Positions 7,518 to 16,587 of a stretch of 38,539 bases of DNA are shown here, piece by piece. The position numbers and the translations under genes were made by a program. Position 1 is the stretch's first letter. Each line of letters opens with the position of its first letter. The DNA is from Candidatus Poribacteria bacterium (GTDB lineage: Bacteria; Poribacteria; WGA-4E; PCPOR2b): NCBI GenBank assembly GCA_022826645.1, contig JAJDUM010000010.1, positions 1 through 38,539 of the forward strand, written 5' to 3'. The notes beneath the pieces are model-generated. The model saw only the letters and a program-made list of their open reading frames with translations. It ran no database searches and was not told the origin of the DNA.

Positions 7518-8645
7518 CTAACTCGATTCCTCGCGCCAGCGTTGCAGGGGATGGTTGCGGTCCTTGAGCGGAAACGGCACGCGTCCACCCCGTCGGTGAG
7601 ACTCCCATGAGCCGTGAATCATCTCCAATGACGCACGTCCCTCCCGACCGGACGAAATCGGATCGGCAGCCGGGTCATCGGGTTCAAGCAACGAGTGAAT
7701 GAGGCGAGATTGAAGCACCTGATTGATGTCTCGGGTGCCCAGATGCTGTCCCGTAATACGGTCCTCGTCGGGCAGCGACACCGGCTGCCATTGATGTCCC
7801 TCCACAGGGGTCATAAATGCGCCGCGGTGGATAAACATCACCGTGGCAACGCTTCGACGCAACGCGATCCGCCCTTGTGCGCCGATGAGATCCAAGCCGT
7901 AAGCCCTGTCATTTCCTTGCGTCTCTGCCAAGAAGTCGCAATCGGCATGTATCCCGTTGGCAAACCCAAACGAACAGAACGCCCGTTCACCGATGACCAG
8001 CCCCGCATCCCGATCACGAGGATTGACCTCCTGACTATGTTTGATGTCCTGACATCCCGCTTCAAGGGAATCCGCTGCGGTGATATGTGCAGCAGCCCAA
8101 CTCACCTCTTCCCCAAAATTGTGAACCCAATCAAAAAGATGCGTTCCCATCTCCATCATCGCGTTCCCCGCTTTTCGGCCCCCTTTTTCGTAGGCGCGTA
8201 TCAAAAAGACCTCACCGATCTCCCCCTCAGCAATCAACCTTTTCGCGTATGCATTGTATGCGCTGGCACGTTTCTGATGGTTGATGGACAATCGCACACC
8301 GGCTTCGTCACACGCTGCCACCATCTCATCCGCTTCTTGAAGCGTTACAGCCATCGGTTTTTCGCACAGCACATGACAGCCGTGTGCCGCTGCAGCAAGC
8401 GTTGTCGCATGGTGCTGCGGTGCCTGCGTTGAGATAACGACGAGGTCGAGGTTTTCTCGCTCAAACATCTCCTGATAGTCCGTGTATAAGGCTGACACGC
8501 CGTACATCTCTTGATATGCCTGCAGCGCTTCCTCACGAATGTCGCAAAAAGCGACCAAATCCACCAGTTCGTTCTTTATCAACGTGTTAGTATGGTCTCT
8601 GCCTTTTCCCCCGCACCCGATTAGTGCAGCCCGATACTTTGCCAT
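7518..8645 (-). CDS. Gfo/Idh/MocA family NAD(P)-dependent oxidoreductase
   Basis: This 375-residue protein has an N-terminal Rossmann fold (AALIGCGGKGRDH) and the family hallmark CEKPMAVTL near residue 97, whose Lys is the usual catalytic or cofactor residue. The C-terminal half is the alpha/beta dimerisation and substrate domain. KKR-like INHQKRASAYN and MEMGTHLFDWVHNF give the substrate-side His/Asp. Family members oxidise or epimerise sugars, inositols or amino sugars; the substrate here cannot be read. ATG at 8645 has AAGGAG upstream. It lies 100 nt downstream of the ThiO-like gene on the same strand and may be co-transcribed with it. It is one of three members in this window. Confidence 0.9.
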   Translation of the reverse strand: MAKYRAALIGCGGKGRDHTNTLIKNELVDLVAFCDIREEALQAYQEMYGVSALYTDYQEMFERENLDLVVISTQAPQHHATTLAAAAHGCHVLCEKPMAVTLQEADEMVAACDEAGVRLSINHQKRASAYNAYAKRLIAEGEIGEVFLIRAYEKGGRKAGNAMMEMGTHLFDWVHNFGEEVSWAAAHITAADSLEAGCQDIKHSQEVNPRDRDAGLVIGERAFCSFGFANGIHADCDFLAETQGNDRAYGLDLIGAQGRIALRRSVATVMFIHRGAFMTPVEGHQWQPVSLPDEDRITGQHLGTRDINQVLQSRLIHSLLEPDDPAADPISSGREGRASLEMIHGSWESHRRGGRVPFPLKDRNHPLQRWREESS

Positions 8646-8745
8646 TGGTCTTACTCCTTCTCTTTCTTTAGCCTCACCTCGATACAGATTTACAGTGCTA
8701 ATCCCAAGAAAACAATCACCGCTGCAACTTTCTACAGATCTCCCT

Positions 8746-9867
8746 TTAACTGTTCACAAAACGAGCAGGCGAGAAAATATCCCTTGACTGATCCCAACGC
8801 CCATCCACTATTAGTTCTTTAATAATCTTTGCCGTCATCGGACTGCCCGTGATGCCCATCGTAAAGTGTCCCGCCGCAACCGAGACATTTTCCCAATTCG
8901 GCAGCGCCCCAATCGCCGGAAGCCCATCCTCGCAGAAAGGACGAAAGCCTGACCACATCCTTTCGACCCGCCCGCCGCTTAACGCAGGAACGACCGTTGT
9001 CCCTCTCTCCAGTAGATCAGCAATCGCTTCGGGGGTGTTACGCTTATCGAAACCGACATGCTCAACGGTTGCCCCGACATGAACCGAGCCATCCGCACGG
9101 GGAACAAGTGCCCCGTTGCTCGAGTTGATGGGGCGTTGAAGCAGACGCTGAATGGTTGTGACCGCCAACATCTGTCCGCGCGCCGGAGCGACGGGGATAG
9201 TTATATCTAACGCCTCGCAGAAAATACGACTCCACGCACCGGTTGCTACCACGAGATGTCCGGCAGAAATCTCTCCTTCGTTCGTTTGGAGTGCTGAAAA
9301 ACGTCCGTTGGTTCGGCGTACGCCGGTTGCAAGGCACCCTTCAAGGAATCGGGCATTTCGGACGGCTGCACCTCTCGCGAGTGCGTGCACCAAGCGACCA
9401 TTGTTGATGTACGCCTCATCGTGGGAAAGGATACCCCCACATACCGCCGATGCCAGTTCCGGTTCGAGGTCATGTATCTCTGATGCGTTCAGCCGTGTTA
9501 TTGCCATCCCAGAGGCTTCTCCCAGTTTTTGGTATTGCGAAAGTCGAGCAGTCTCCTCCTCCTCGTTCAGGGCTACCCTCAGAATTCCAGACGGAATATA
9601 CTCAACACCGATTCCCGTTTCTTCTTCGAGTGCCGGCACAAACGCAGAGAACATCTTTGTGGAAGCCAAGTGAAGTTCAAAAAGCGCGCGTTCCTCCTCC
9701 GCCATGTGCAGAGGCACCAACAATCCTGCAGCTGCGCTGGAGGCTTCTGCGCCGACCTGCCCCTTTTCTACCACCACCACCTCAAGTCCGGCTTTTGAAA
9801 GTTCATAAGCAATGAAGCACCCAATCACCCCGCCGCCGACCACAACCGCATCTGCTGTCTGATCCAT
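8746..9867 (-). CDS. thiO: FAD-dependent glycine oxidase / D-amino-acid oxidase family protein (ThiO-like)
   Basis: This 373-residue flavoprotein begins with a classic FAD-binding fold, VVVGGGVIGCFIAYELS, followed by EKG and EASSAAAGLL. The C-terminus carries WSGFRPFCEDGLPAIG and GHFTMGITGSPMTAKII, as in ThiO/DadA enzymes. ThiO oxidises glycine to the imine that feeds thiazole synthesis for thiamine. No other thi genes or TPP riboswitch are visible here, so it may instead deaminate another D- or N-methyl amino acid. The start ATG at 9867 has AAGGAG six nt upstream. It precedes a Gfo/Idh/MocA gene by 100 nt on the same strand. Confidence 0.82.
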   Translation of the reverse strand: MDQTADAVVVGGGVIGCFIAYELSKAGLEVVVVEKGQVGAEASSAAAGLLVPLHMAEEERALFELHLASTKMFSAFVPALEEETGIGVEYIPSGILRVALNEEEETARLSQYQKLGEASGMAITRLNASEIHDLEPELASAVCGGILSHDEAYINNGRLVHALARGAAVRNARFLEGCLATGVRRTNGRFSALQTNEGEISAGHLVVATGAWSRIFCEALDITIPVAPARGQMLAVTTIQRLLQRPINSSNGALVPRADGSVHVGATVEHVGFDKRNTPEAIADLLERGTTVVPALSGGRVERMWSGFRPFCEDGLPAIGALPNWENVSVAAGHFTMGITGSPMTAKIIKELIVDGRWDQSRDIFSPARFVNS

Positions 9868-10782
9868 CTGCCTCTCCTTCCGTTACAATAATCACTATCT
9901 GTGTAATCTTATCATTTGAGGATTATCCCACATTGTGACGAACTTTTCAATGCCGAAAGTGTCACGCAGCACTGGCTCTGGGACCAAAGCAGAACAAATT
10001 CATATCTCCGAAAATCTTGTCCAAAAAAGTTTCTTCTGGATATTTATGCTATCATGGCTTATAATATTATGTTAAGAAATGATGTCAAGCAGACTTAGGC
10101 TAGCTATAAATATGCAACTGTGCAGATAAGTAAAAGGTTTGGGGCAAGGTCGAAATTGGACGACCTCCCTCAATCAATACCGCTTGACAGCCATCGGAGT
10201 AACATCTACCAATATTTCGCTATTTTGCAAATTGTTAGGCGTAACGGTTAACGTCAATTGGATAACATGAGAACCCTTGAATTCCTGTTTTTCTCAGACG
10301 GAAATTATTCGCGATGGGGTTTCTCTGTGGGATCGCAACGTGGCCTCCCACAGTGTTTAAGGTATCACGTCACTTTAGTAATGAAATGGCGTCAATAACA
10401 ACTCAGAGATGGCGATGTTATCTGACAGAGGCCCGGCTTCTCAAGCTCCATTCTGCAGAGAGAAGTAAGGGCACACACAGAATGTGATGGTACTATCAAG
10501 GGGTACGTTGTAAGATAGCATGGTGTCGATTCATCGATGGAACTATGAACCAGTCGGTGAGGGAAAGCCGACCGCTGGATTTGAACAGGCGGTTCGTGGG
10601 ATCAGCCCTGGCGCACGAAATACCAATCATCCGCCGGCTGGAAAAAACTCTATTTTCCGGCTGGAACTTCTTCAAATCTTTACCAAGTCATGAGGTGCAT
10701 CGAAATCAATCCTAGCCGTATTCTATGAAGTCCAAGAACGTTCACAAATTTTCAGCAACATCTTTTGAGAGAGGAAAGTCAG
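9868..10782. other. Gene-free stretch with several hairpins
   Basis: About 900 bases hold no convincing gene; the only open frame, 9916-10098, has no recognisable content. Hairpins are seen at 10147-10166 (AGGTCG/CGACCT), 10326-10352 (TGTGGGA/TCCCACA), and 10550-10578 (CCAG..TCGGT/GCCGA..CTGG around a GAGGGAAA loop). A TTGACA hexamer lies at 10184 without a good -10 partner. It could be a long leader for the RRM gene, an unrecognised RNA, or decayed sequence. It does not match RNase P RNA, tmRNA, SRP RNA or tRNA as far as I can tell. Confidence 0.4.
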
Positions 10783-11100
10783 ATGAATATTTATGTCGGT
10801 AATTTGTCATACGACGCCACGGATGATGACTTGCGAGAGGCTTTTGAAAGCTATGGAACGGTCGACACTGCCAACGTCATTCGAGACCACTACAGCGGAA
10901 GGTCAAGAGGATTTGGATTTGTCGAAATGCCCGATCAAGGTGAAGCGGAAGCGGCAATCGCCGGATTGGATGGACAGGATATTGTTGGACGGCCCGTGAA
11001 AGTGAACGAGGCTCGGCCTCGACCCCCACGCGGTGAGAGGCGGGGAGGCGGAGGCGGAGGAAGAGGAAGAGACGATGATGACGACCGGGGTCGTTGGTAA
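10783..11100 (+). CDS. RRM-domain RNA-binding protein with Gly/Arg/Asp tail
   Basis: This 105-residue protein is a single RNA-recognition motif. RNP2 is IYVGNLSYD (residues 2-10) and RNP1 is SRGFGFVEM (about 42-50). A short disordered tail follows: RRGGGGGGRGRDDDDDRGRW. Such proteins in cyanobacteria and other bacteria bind single-stranded RNA and can act in cold or stress response or in mRNA localisation; the exact role is unknown here. ATG 10783 is preferred because GAGAGGAAAG lies just upstream; a TTG at 10765 would place that site inside the gene. The acidic run within the tail is less usual than plain RGG. The gene stands alone and is followed by a strong terminator. Confidence 0.92.
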   Translation: MNIYVGNLSYDATDDDLREAFESYGTVDTANVIRDHYSGRSRGFGFVEMPDQGEAEAAIAGLDGQDIVGRPVKVNEARPRPPRGERRGGGGGGRGRDDDDDRGRW

Positions 11101-11127
11101 ACTTATCTCCGCTTGATAATTTCACGG

Positions 11128-11168
11128 AAAGCACCGGGCGATACCATTCGCTCGGTGCTTTTTTTATT
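11128..11168 (+). terminator. Intrinsic terminator of the RRM gene
   Basis: AAAGCACCG (11128-11136) pairs with CGGTGCTTT (11153-11161), with extra GGCG/CGCT pairing inside, and a T-rich run follows. It lies 28 nt after the RRM stop codon and 20 nt before the convergent Gfo/Idh/MocA gene ends. Confidence 0.88.
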
Positions 11169-11187
11169 TAACACGGCAAAAAACAGA

Positions 11188-12231
11188 CTAAGGCAGGCTG
11201 ACCGGAACTTCACGCCCCAGTCGTGAGGATTGATAGATTCCGTCGAATATCACGTTGGTGTACAGGAAGGTATCCCCAGGAATCGGGGAGGGCTGTGCAT
11301 TCCGGATGGCTTGCACAAATTGCTTGATTTCGTAGCCGATGTCTATACTGCCCTCCGGAAGCTGATCAGGCGTAACATCCTGTAAATCGCTATAGCCCCC
11401 ATGCGACAGACGCAGTTTCGGCTCTGAGCCAAAGGGAGAGATTTCAACAGATCCGCGGCTACCGGCAATACGCATCTGCCACTGTTCTGGAAAGTTGATC
11501 GCCCAGCTATGAGCGAAGAACAAGGTTGTTCCTCCCTCCAATCTGACGTAGGCCGTTCCGAAATCCTCCACAGAAAAATCATCGATATCCCAAGTGCCGT
11601 CCGGGGAGTGACCAAAAATGTTAGCGTCGGTGCCTGAGATTGTAAGCGGTTTGGGGTGTCCCATCATGTGGAGTACAGCGTCAAGCGTATAGACACCATT
11701 GTCCATGAATCCTCCGCCACCAGCCATCTCTTTCTTGATGAAAGTCCCCCCAGGTATACCGCGGTGCTGCCAGCCGATGGCTTCCGCGTAATAGATCTGT
11801 CCCAGGTTTCCTGCCTCAATAAACGCTTTTGCCGCTTGGATCTCAGGCATAAATCGCCATTTCATGCCCACCATTAGAATTTTTCCGCTAACCCTTTGGG
11901 CTTCCACCATGCGATGGGCTTCAGCGGTCGTCGCTGCCATCGGTTTTTCCACAATGACATGTTTCCCCGCCTGAAGGGCCGCAACGGTTGGTTCACAGTG
12001 CGCCTTGGTGTACGTGCAAACACTGACAGCATCCACCTCCGTAAGCGCGAGCAATTCACGATAGTCTCCAAATGCGTGTTCCGCGCCCCACTCCTGCGCT
12101 GCCGCTTGCGCCCGTTCCTCAAGGATATCTGCAACCCCGACAATCCGTGCTTCATCGGGGATCTGTAGGTACCCGCGCGCATGGGCACGAGAAATTCCGC
12201 CTGCACCGATGATACCAATACCAATCGCCAT
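11188..12231 (-). CDS. Gfo/Idh/MocA family NAD(P)-dependent oxidoreductase
   Basis: This 347-residue protein has a Rossmann N-terminus, IGIIGAGGISRAHARGYL, a V-E-K-P signature (VIVEKPMAATTAEAH near 96), and the C-terminal substrate domain with GGGGFMDNGVYTLDAVLHMMG, which supplies the conserved Asp and a Tyr where other members have His. Members use NAD(P) to oxidise or reduce cyclitols and sugars. The usual catalytic His position reads as Tyr (D-N-G-V-Y) rather than 'D.G.H', which may alter chemistry or simply reflect a subfamily. It starts 17 nt downstream of tlyA on the same strand, so it may be read from the dxs-tlyA transcript, though its function is unrelated. Confidence 0.9.
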   Translation of the reverse strand: MAIGIGIIGAGGISRAHARGYLQIPDEARIVGVADILEERAQAAAQEWGAEHAFGDYRELLALTEVDAVSVCTYTKAHCEPTVAALQAGKHVIVEKPMAATTAEAHRMVEAQRVSGKILMVGMKWRFMPEIQAAKAFIEAGNLGQIYYAEAIGWQHRGIPGGTFIKKEMAGGGGFMDNGVYTLDAVLHMMGHPKPLTISGTDANIFGHSPDGTWDIDDFSVEDFGTAYVRLEGGTTLFFAHSWAINFPEQWQMRIAGSRGSVEISPFGSEPKLRLSHGGYSDLQDVTPDQLPEGSIDIGYEIKQFVQAIRNAQPSPIPGDTFLYTNVIFDGIYQSSRLGREVPVSLP

Positions 12232-12248
12232 AGTATTCTCCGATCAAG

Positions 12249-13121
12249 TTATTGTAAAGCGGTGTTAGCCTCTTGTACCACCTGCATCGCGCGCTTTTCC
12301 CAATCCACCGAAGTGCCTTCGATTCCTGCCTTGAACCAAATCAGGTACTCGATGTTTCCCGCGGGCCCACGAATGGGAGAGTGGGAGATCCCCGCGACAG
12401 ATAAATCCAGTCCTTGGGTAAATCGGACAAGATCGCCGAGAACCCGAACGTGCACCCCCGCATCCCTGACTACACCGCCCTTGCCCACGTTCTCCCGTCC
12501 CGCTTCAAATTGCGGCTTGACCAACGCGAGTACATCCCCCGTAGGATTAACAATTTGGAGGATGATCGGTAGGACTTTTTGGAGGGAGATAAACGAGACG
12601 TCAACCACACCGATTTCAACAGGCGACTCAAAACGATTCACGTCAATTGTGCGAATATTGGTGCCCTCAATGACACACACACGTGGGTCTTGACGGAGTT
12701 TCCATGCAAGCTGCCCGTGACCAACGTCCACCGCATACACGAACTTTACACCGTGTTGCAGTAGGCAATCTGTGAACCCACCGGTCGATGCTCCGACATC
12801 AATTGCGATGCTGTCACGCACATCAACTTGGAAAACCTGCAACGCTTTCTCTAACTTCAACCCACCCCGGCTGACATACCGTGGCGGTTCTTTCACTACA
12901 ATTTCCGCATCCGATGGAATCAGTTGCCCCGGTTTGACCTGTGTGTTCCCCGAAACGATCACTTCACCGGCGAGAATTAGCCGCTTTGCTCGTTCCCGGC
13001 TTTCGATAAGCCCTCGTTGGACAATGAGCGTATCAAGTCGCTGCTTACTTTGACCGCGTGGTGCGTGAAACGCGAAACGTGAGATATTGGATGTTCCATT
13101 GCTACCCTTCCAACCTGCCAT
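12249..13121 (-). CDS. tlyA: TlyA family rRNA 2'-O-methyltransferase
   Basis: This protein of about 290 residues has an N-terminal S4 RNA-binding domain (KQRLDTLIVQRGLIESRERAKRL) followed by an FtsJ-like methyltransferase with the SAM site AIDVGASTGGFTDCLLQ. The Lys-Asp-Lys-Glu-type catalytic residues of the family fall in the regions near VDVGHGQ, VVDVSFISL and LVKPQFE. TlyA methylates cytidine 2'-OH groups in 16S and/or 23S rRNA. ATG 13121 is preferred: GGAAGG lies 9 nt upstream. A GTG at 13163 would add 14 residues without homology. Even from ATG the extension before the S4 domain is longer than usual. The gene follows dxs, the common xseA-xseB-dxs-tlyA order. Confidence 0.92.
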   Translation of the reverse strand: MAGWKGSNGTSNISRFAFHAPRGQSKQRLDTLIVQRGLIESRERAKRLILAGEVIVSGNTQVKPGQLIPSDAEIVVKEPPRYVSRGGLKLEKALQVFQVDVRDSIAIDVGASTGGFTDCLLQHGVKFVYAVDVGHGQLAWKLRQDPRVCVIEGTNIRTIDVNRFESPVEIGVVDVSFISLQKVLPIILQIVNPTGDVLALVKPQFEAGRENVGKGGVVRDAGVHVRVLGDLVRFTQGLDLSVAGISHSPIRGPAGNIEYLIWFKAGIEGTSVDWEKRAMQVVQEANTALQ

Positions 13122-13181
13122 TCGATTTTTCCTTCCAACTTCTGCACCTGCCTCCAAGTCCACGCCACGCCGTTCTTCCGT

Positions 13182-15050
13182 CTATCCGCTGTCCTGTTCC
13201 TTTGCAAGTTGTAGCCCTTCGCGGACAATCGCCTCTGTATCTAAGCCGCACAGTTCATATAAGGTTTGGATATCCCCATGTTCAATAAATTTATCAGGAA
13301 TACCAAGGCGTTTGACCTGCACACCTGTCAATCCACTATCTGTAAGCATCTCCAAGACTCCACTACCAAATCCCCCCATCAGTACGCCATCCTCAACCGT
13401 AATCACTTTTCCAATCCGTGCGGCGAGTGGAAGGATGAGTTCCTCATCAAGAGGCTTGACGAATCGCGCATTTATGACCGTTGCCGATATCTCTGAGTCC
13501 GCCAATATCTCCGCTGCATCGAGCGCCGGTTGAACGCGATTTCCAATCGCTATGATCAGCAAGTCGTCTCCATTGCGTAAGGTCTCACCTTTCCCAACTG
13601 ATAGGGATTGGGGTTGGCTTGCCACAGGAACACCCAGGCCATTGCCACGGGGATAACGGAGGGCAACTGGTCCCTCTTCGTACTCGACGGCGGTCTTCAC
13701 CATGTGCTGGAGTTCGTCTTCATCTTTTGGTGCCATTACCACCATGTTCGGTAGAGAACGTAGATACGCAAAATCGAAGACACCGTGGTGTGTAGGTCCA
13801 TCTGCGCCGACAAGTCCGGCCCGGTCCAGAATAAAGATAACCGGCAGATTCTGGATGCAGACATCGTGAACCACCTGATCGTAACCGCGTTGCAGGAAGG
13901 TCGAGTAGATTGCCGCGACCGGCTTGACACCTTGAGTGGCTAACCCCGCCGCAAAGGTGACTGCACACTGCTCTGCCAAACCCACGTCGAAAAAGCGATC
14001 AGGAAATACCTCTTGGAATTTGTCTAATCCCGTGCCGTTCGGCATTGCGGCTGTTATAGCGGCAATTCGGGAGTCCTGTTCAGCCAGTTTAATCAACGTG
14101 TTGCTGAAAACGCTGGTGTACGTCGGAAGCGGTGACTTAGGCACAAGCGACTTTCCAGTCTCGAGGTCAAACTTGCCGCTGACGCTGTAAAACGACTCTG
14201 AGTCCGTTTCAGCGAGGGGATACCCTTTTCCCTTCTGGGTGACGACGTGAAGCAAAATTGGTTGATGTAGTGATTTCACCCCTTCAAGCACCGGCAATAA
14301 TGCCTCCAAGTCGTTGCCGTCAAGGGGACCGAAGTAGCGAAAACCGAACTCCTCAAACAGTGTGCCGGGCTTGAGAGCTGCTTCAATTCGTTTAGCAACA
14401 GGCTTCACCTCCGGCGCAATTCGCTTCACAACCTCTTTCGCGCTAGACCGAAGGGCATTGTAGGTCGGATTGGTTAAAAGACGGTGCAGGTATTTTGAGA
14501 ACGCGCCAACTGTCTGAGAAATGGACATCTGATTATCATTCAGAATGACAAGCATATCTTTCTTAAAGTCTCCGGCTGTGTTCAGTCCCTCAAACGCCAT
14601 CCCGCCTGTCAAACCGCCGTCGCCAATAACAGCAACCACCTTGTAATCCTCGTTGTTCAGATCTCGAGCGGTAGCAATTCCCAACGCTGCTGCAAGCGAT
14701 GTGCTTGAGTGTCCTGCACCAAATACATCGTACTTGCTTTCTGCTCGACTGAGAAATCCACTGATACCACCATACTGTCGAAGCGTTGGAAACGCGTCAC
14801 GGCGTCCGGTGAGGAGTTTATGTGGGTAAGCCTGATGACCAATATCCCAGATAACTTGGTCGCGTGGGGTATCAAAAACGTAATGGAGGGCGATTGCTAA
14901 TTCAACCGTTCCTAAGTTGGGAGCGAAGTGTCCGGGGTGTTCCGATAGCACCGAAAGAAGGTATCCACGCATTTCTTCAGCGAGTTGTTTCAGTTGGTTG
15001 GTATTTAGTGATTTGAGATCTATGGGTGTATCGATTTTTTGTAAAAGCAT
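13182..15050 (-). CDS. dxs: 1-deoxy-D-xylulose-5-phosphate synthase
   Basis: This 622-residue thiamine-diphosphate enzyme condenses pyruvate and glyceraldehyde 3-phosphate, the first step of the MEP isoprenoid pathway. VIWDIGHQAYPHKLLTGR and GAGHSSTSLAAALG lie in the N-terminal domain. The TPP site is GDGGLTGGMAFEGLN with ILNDNQMSIS. GLAEQCAVTFAAGLA carries the catalytic Glu, and DRAGLVGADGPTHHGVFD forms part of the pyrimidine domain. The transketolase C-terminal domain is complete, so the length is normal. CAAGGAG lies 8 nt before the ATG at 15050. It sits between xseB and tlyA with 63 and 60 nt gaps; the ispA gene often found between xseB and dxs is absent. Confidence 0.97.
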   Translation of the reverse strand: MLLQKIDTPIDLKSLNTNQLKQLAEEMRGYLLSVLSEHPGHFAPNLGTVELAIALHYVFDTPRDQVIWDIGHQAYPHKLLTGRRDAFPTLRQYGGISGFLSRAESKYDVFGAGHSSTSLAAALGIATARDLNNEDYKVVAVIGDGGLTGGMAFEGLNTAGDFKKDMLVILNDNQMSISQTVGAFSKYLHRLLTNPTYNALRSSAKEVVKRIAPEVKPVAKRIEAALKPGTLFEEFGFRYFGPLDGNDLEALLPVLEGVKSLHQPILLHVVTQKGKGYPLAETDSESFYSVSGKFDLETGKSLVPKSPLPTYTSVFSNTLIKLAEQDSRIAAITAAMPNGTGLDKFQEVFPDRFFDVGLAEQCAVTFAAGLATQGVKPVAAIYSTFLQRGYDQVVHDVCIQNLPVIFILDRAGLVGADGPTHHGVFDFAYLRSLPNMVVMAPKDEDELQHMVKTAVEYEEGPVALRYPRGNGLGVPVASQPQSLSVGKGETLRNGDDLLIIAIGNRVQPALDAAEILADSEISATVINARFVKPLDEELILPLAARIGKVITVEDGVLMGGFGSGVLEMLTDSGLTGVQVKRLGIPDKFIEHGDIQTLYELCGLDTEAIVREGLQLAKEQDSG

Positions 15051-15113
15051 TCCAAAACTCCTTGTGACAATCTGCGAGTGGCGACAAAAACACTACGCCC
15101 CGTACAATGTACG

Positions 15114-15359
15114 TCAGATTTCTCCCTCATCTTTTGCTTCAAACGGTGCCATTTCAAACTCATTTTCGTCAACTTCAACCAGTTGTTGCACGCGCAATTC
15201 CGCCGCATCAAGTTTCTCTCGGCAGAGTCGCGTCAGACGAATACCTTCCTCAAAAGCTTGTAGCGACTCATCCAGACTCAAGGCATCGCCCTGCTCAAGC
15301 TCGGAAACCGTCTCTTCAAGTTTGATTAAGGCTTCCTCAAAACTCATCTCTTCAGACAT
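15114..15359 (-). CDS. xseB: Exodeoxyribonuclease VII small subunit
   Basis: This 81-residue protein matches XseB, starting SFEEALIKLEETVSELEQG and continuing LSLDESLQAFEEGIRLTRLCREKLDAAELRVQ. The fold is the two-helix coiled bundle that binds the large subunit. Exonuclease VII degrades single-stranded DNA from both ends and several small subunits assemble per XseA. The gene overlaps the end of xseA by 8 nt (15352-15359), showing translational coupling. The last 15 residues are an acidic extension beyond the usual core. Confidence 0.95.
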   Translation of the reverse strand: MSEEMSFEEALIKLEETVSELEQGDALSLDESLQAFEEGIRLTRLCREKLDAAELRVQQLVEVDENEFEMAPFEAKDEGEI

Positions 15360-16569
15360 CTATCTCTCCTTTTAATACACGGCACGCTAACCGACCTCGC
15401 GATAGTCGGACATCAACCTCTTCGCCAGCGTGAACCTGCGAGGCATCCGTCACTGTTTTTCCGGTTGAATCTTTGCAAATGCTATACCCACGCGCCAATG
15501 TCGCTAATGGACTTAGGGCATCTAACTGAGTAGCAACAACCTGCCACGTTCGCCGTTTTCCCTTTAGCTGTTGTGCCGCCGCTCGTTCTCCACGGCTGTC
15601 AAGTTGGTCGATCACCTGCCGAAGACGGTTAATGGCATCAATCCGATGTGTTGCTGGGATACGGCGCTGTATATTTTCCAGTTGTGTTTGAATAACATCA
15701 ATTCGTCGATCGATGCTTCGCACTAAAATCGACCTAATGCTGGCAAGCTGCAGCTGAAGTTCTTCCCGATCTGGGACGATGTTTTCAACCGCTGCAGATG
15801 GTGTCGGGGCGCGATGGTCTGCGACAAGGTCTGCAATAGTAACATCGGTCTCGTGTCCCACAGCAGACACAATTGGAATATGAGACTCGAAAATCGCACG
15901 GGCGACAACTTCTTCATTGAACGCCCAAAGATCTTCGATAGACCCTCCGCCTCGACCAACGATGAGAAGATCGATCCCTGATTGACGGTTCATGCACCCA
16001 ATAGCGTGGGCGATCTCTCCCGCTGCTTCACCTCCCTGCACAAGGGTCGGAAATAGCAGTACCTCCACAGCGGGATAACGTTCTTGCAACATGCGGAGAA
16101 TATCGCGAATGGCTGCCCCTGTTGCAGAGGTAATAAGACCAATCTTCTGTGGAAACTTCGGTAGCAGCTTTTTGTGAGCCTGATCAAACAATCCTTCCAC
16201 GGCAAGTTCTGCTTTGAGCCGCTCGAACTTCAGCTGCAATTCTCCCACACCAACAGGCATGACACGCTCACCAATAATCTGATACTGACTCCGTGCATCG
16301 TAGATACTAAGCCGTCCGTTCACAAGGACAGCATCGCCGTTTTGCAGCGGAAATCGCAAACGCGAGGCGGCAGGACGAAAGACCGCACACTGGATCTGAC
16401 TACTGTTGTCCTTGAGCGTAAAATAAATATGTCCAGAAGATGGGCGTCCTAAGTTCGAAATCTCGCCCTCAAGCCATAAATCTTGTAGTATCGGCTCCGA
16501 TTGTAAGATGCCTTGCAGCATCTGTGTAATCTCGTGGACTTTATAAATCTGACCCGTTGGAAACGTCAT
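15352..16569 (-). CDS. xseA: Exodeoxyribonuclease VII large subunit
   Basis: This protein of about 405 residues has an N-terminal OB-fold (LWLEGEISNLGRPSSGHIYFTLKD) followed by the nuclease core. The core carries KIGLITSATGAAIRDILRML, LIVGRGGGSIEDLWAFNEE and SAVGHETDVTIADLVADHRAPTPSAA, all canonical XseA motifs. A long coiled-coil then leads to a C-terminal barrel (ALSPLATLARGYSIC). With XseB it forms exonuclease VII. ATG 16569 is given; a TTG two codons earlier is possible and neither has a strong ribosome site. It overlaps xseB by 8 nt. Between it and ymdB lies a short hairpin repeat. Confidence 0.96.
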   Translation of the reverse strand: MTFPTGQIYKVHEITQMLQGILQSEPILQDLWLEGEISNLGRPSSGHIYFTLKDNSSQIQCAVFRPAASRLRFPLQNGDAVLVNGRLSIYDARSQYQIIGERVMPVGVGELQLKFERLKAELAVEGLFDQAHKKLLPKFPQKIGLITSATGAAIRDILRMLQERYPAVEVLLFPTLVQGGEAAGEIAHAIGCMNRQSGIDLLIVGRGGGSIEDLWAFNEEVVARAIFESHIPIVSAVGHETDVTIADLVADHRAPTPSAAVENIVPDREELQLQLASIRSILVRSIDRRIDVIQTQLENIQRRIPATHRIDAINRLRQVIDQLDSRGERAAAQQLKGKRRTWQVVATQLDALSPLATLARGYSICKDSTGKTVTDASQVHAGEEVDVRLSRGRLACRVLKGEIDV

Positions 16570-16587
16570 GAGCAAGTATCTAACCTA

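Noticed and set aside
7695..8432. Open plus-strand frame of 245 codons
   Set aside because: It is wholly antisense to the Gfo/Idh/MocA gene, whose motifs are intact; Arg/His/Ser-rich content is typical of a shadow frame.
9152..9815. Overlapping plus-strand frames up to 173 codons
   Set aside because: They are antisense to the ThiO-like gene and have proline/serine-rich low-information sequence.
9916..10098. 60-codon frame in the gene-free stretch
   Set aside because: There is no ribosome site, family motif or helix pattern; such a frame is expected by chance in AT-rich DNA.
10550..10640. Group II intron end or RNase P RNA
   Set aside because: A GAGGGAAAGCC string and paired arms looked suggestive, but the conserved domain V and RNase P core sequences are missing.
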